Source: Dyadobacter sp. SG02
Lineage (GTDB): Bacteria > Bacteroidota > Bacteroidia > Cytophagales > Spirosomataceae
Assembly: GCF_900109045.1 (NCBI RefSeq)
Contig: NZ_FNYL01000004.1
Coordinates: 568,369-632,368, forward strand
Length of the DNA stretch: 64,000 nt
Direction of reading: 5' to 3'
The position numbers and the translations under genes are program-made. This document shows positions 63,991 to 64,000 of the stretch, in pieces. Position 1 is the first letter of the stretch, and each line of letters opens with the position of its first letter. Under the pieces are notes generated by a model. That model was not told the origin of the DNA. It ran no database searches and saw only the letters and a program-made list of their open reading frames with translations.

Positions 63991-64000
63991 CAAGCTCTTT

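Overview
The window looks like chromosomal DNA of a Bacteroidota member, most likely order Cytophagales and close to Dyadobacter/Spirosomataceae. The basis is protein content (DUF4296, DUF2480, GH3-family and NagB/PIG-L fusion proteins, BatA-type VWA proteins, M20 amidohydrolase, MreBCD), moderate GC, near absence of Shine-Dalgarno sequences, and several promoters of the Bacteroidota type (TTG, about 20 bp, TAnnTTTG). The genus is inference from sequence flavour; no search was run. Most of the window is core genome. No transposase, integrase, phage block or CRISPR array was seen.

Layout. 0-5.5 kb: tpiA, an OmpA-family envelope protein facing it across a head-to-head 10-bp repeat array, two glycosyltransferase-like genes, an orphan gene and an isochorismatase-fold hydrolase. 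5.6-9.4 kb: uvrA, then a Xre/MbcA-RES toxin-antitoxin pair behind a perfect palindrome. 9.5-15.5 kb: FAH-family enzyme, a small secreted protein, der, era and an LtaS-like sulfatase. 15.6-23.3 kb: initiator tRNA, propeller-type sensor kinase, rpmH, rnpA, S41 protease, tsaB and DUF2480. 23.2-26.7 kb (minus): DUF58/membrane/VWA operon ending in rnhB. 26.8-34 kb: lipoprotein, Dpm1-like glycosyltransferase, M20 amidohydrolase, then a five-gene same-strand run (methyltransferase, beta-propeller glycosidase-like protein, PhyH dioxygenase, two GT2). 33.7-36.8 kb (minus): gh3, dxr and a small membrane protein. 37-42 kb: mreBCD, an ECF sigma factor with a candidate anti-sigma, gmk and nadD. 42-49.3 kb: small exported proteins, an AraC regulator, acyl-CoA dehydrogenase, two tandem GT-C-like membrane proteins and a short MutS-like ATPase. 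49.3-55 kb (minus): serS, lysC-type aspartate kinase, ribH, a TPR membrane protein and glyA. 55.3-63.5 kb: NagB/PIG-L fusion, mutL, two rhomboids and dxs. The window ends in a 5S rRNA gene on the minus strand, the 3' end of an rRNA operon lying to the right.

Themes. Both committed isoprenoid (MEP pathway) enzymes, dxs and dxr, are present. Genome maintenance is represented by uvrA, mutL, a MutS-like ATPase and rnhB; translation by the initiator tRNA, rpmH, rnpA, der, era, serS, tsaB and 5S rRNA. Envelope functions include mreBCD, OmpA, the sulfatase, many glycosyltransferases, rhomboids and S41. Many start codons were moved inward from the longest reading frame because the promoter, tRNA, terminator or repeat lies inside the longer frame.

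No clearly new defence or mobile system is visible. The most interesting signals are two head-to-head minisatellites (790-955 and 52001-52174, the latter supplying the ribH stop codon), the palindrome in front of the RES toxin-antitoxin pair, an 18-bp tandem repeat across the AraC promoter, a MutL with degraded endonuclease motifs, a terminator between rpmH and rnpA, the methyltransferase/PhyH/GT2 run, and a tandem pair of GT-C-like proteins.
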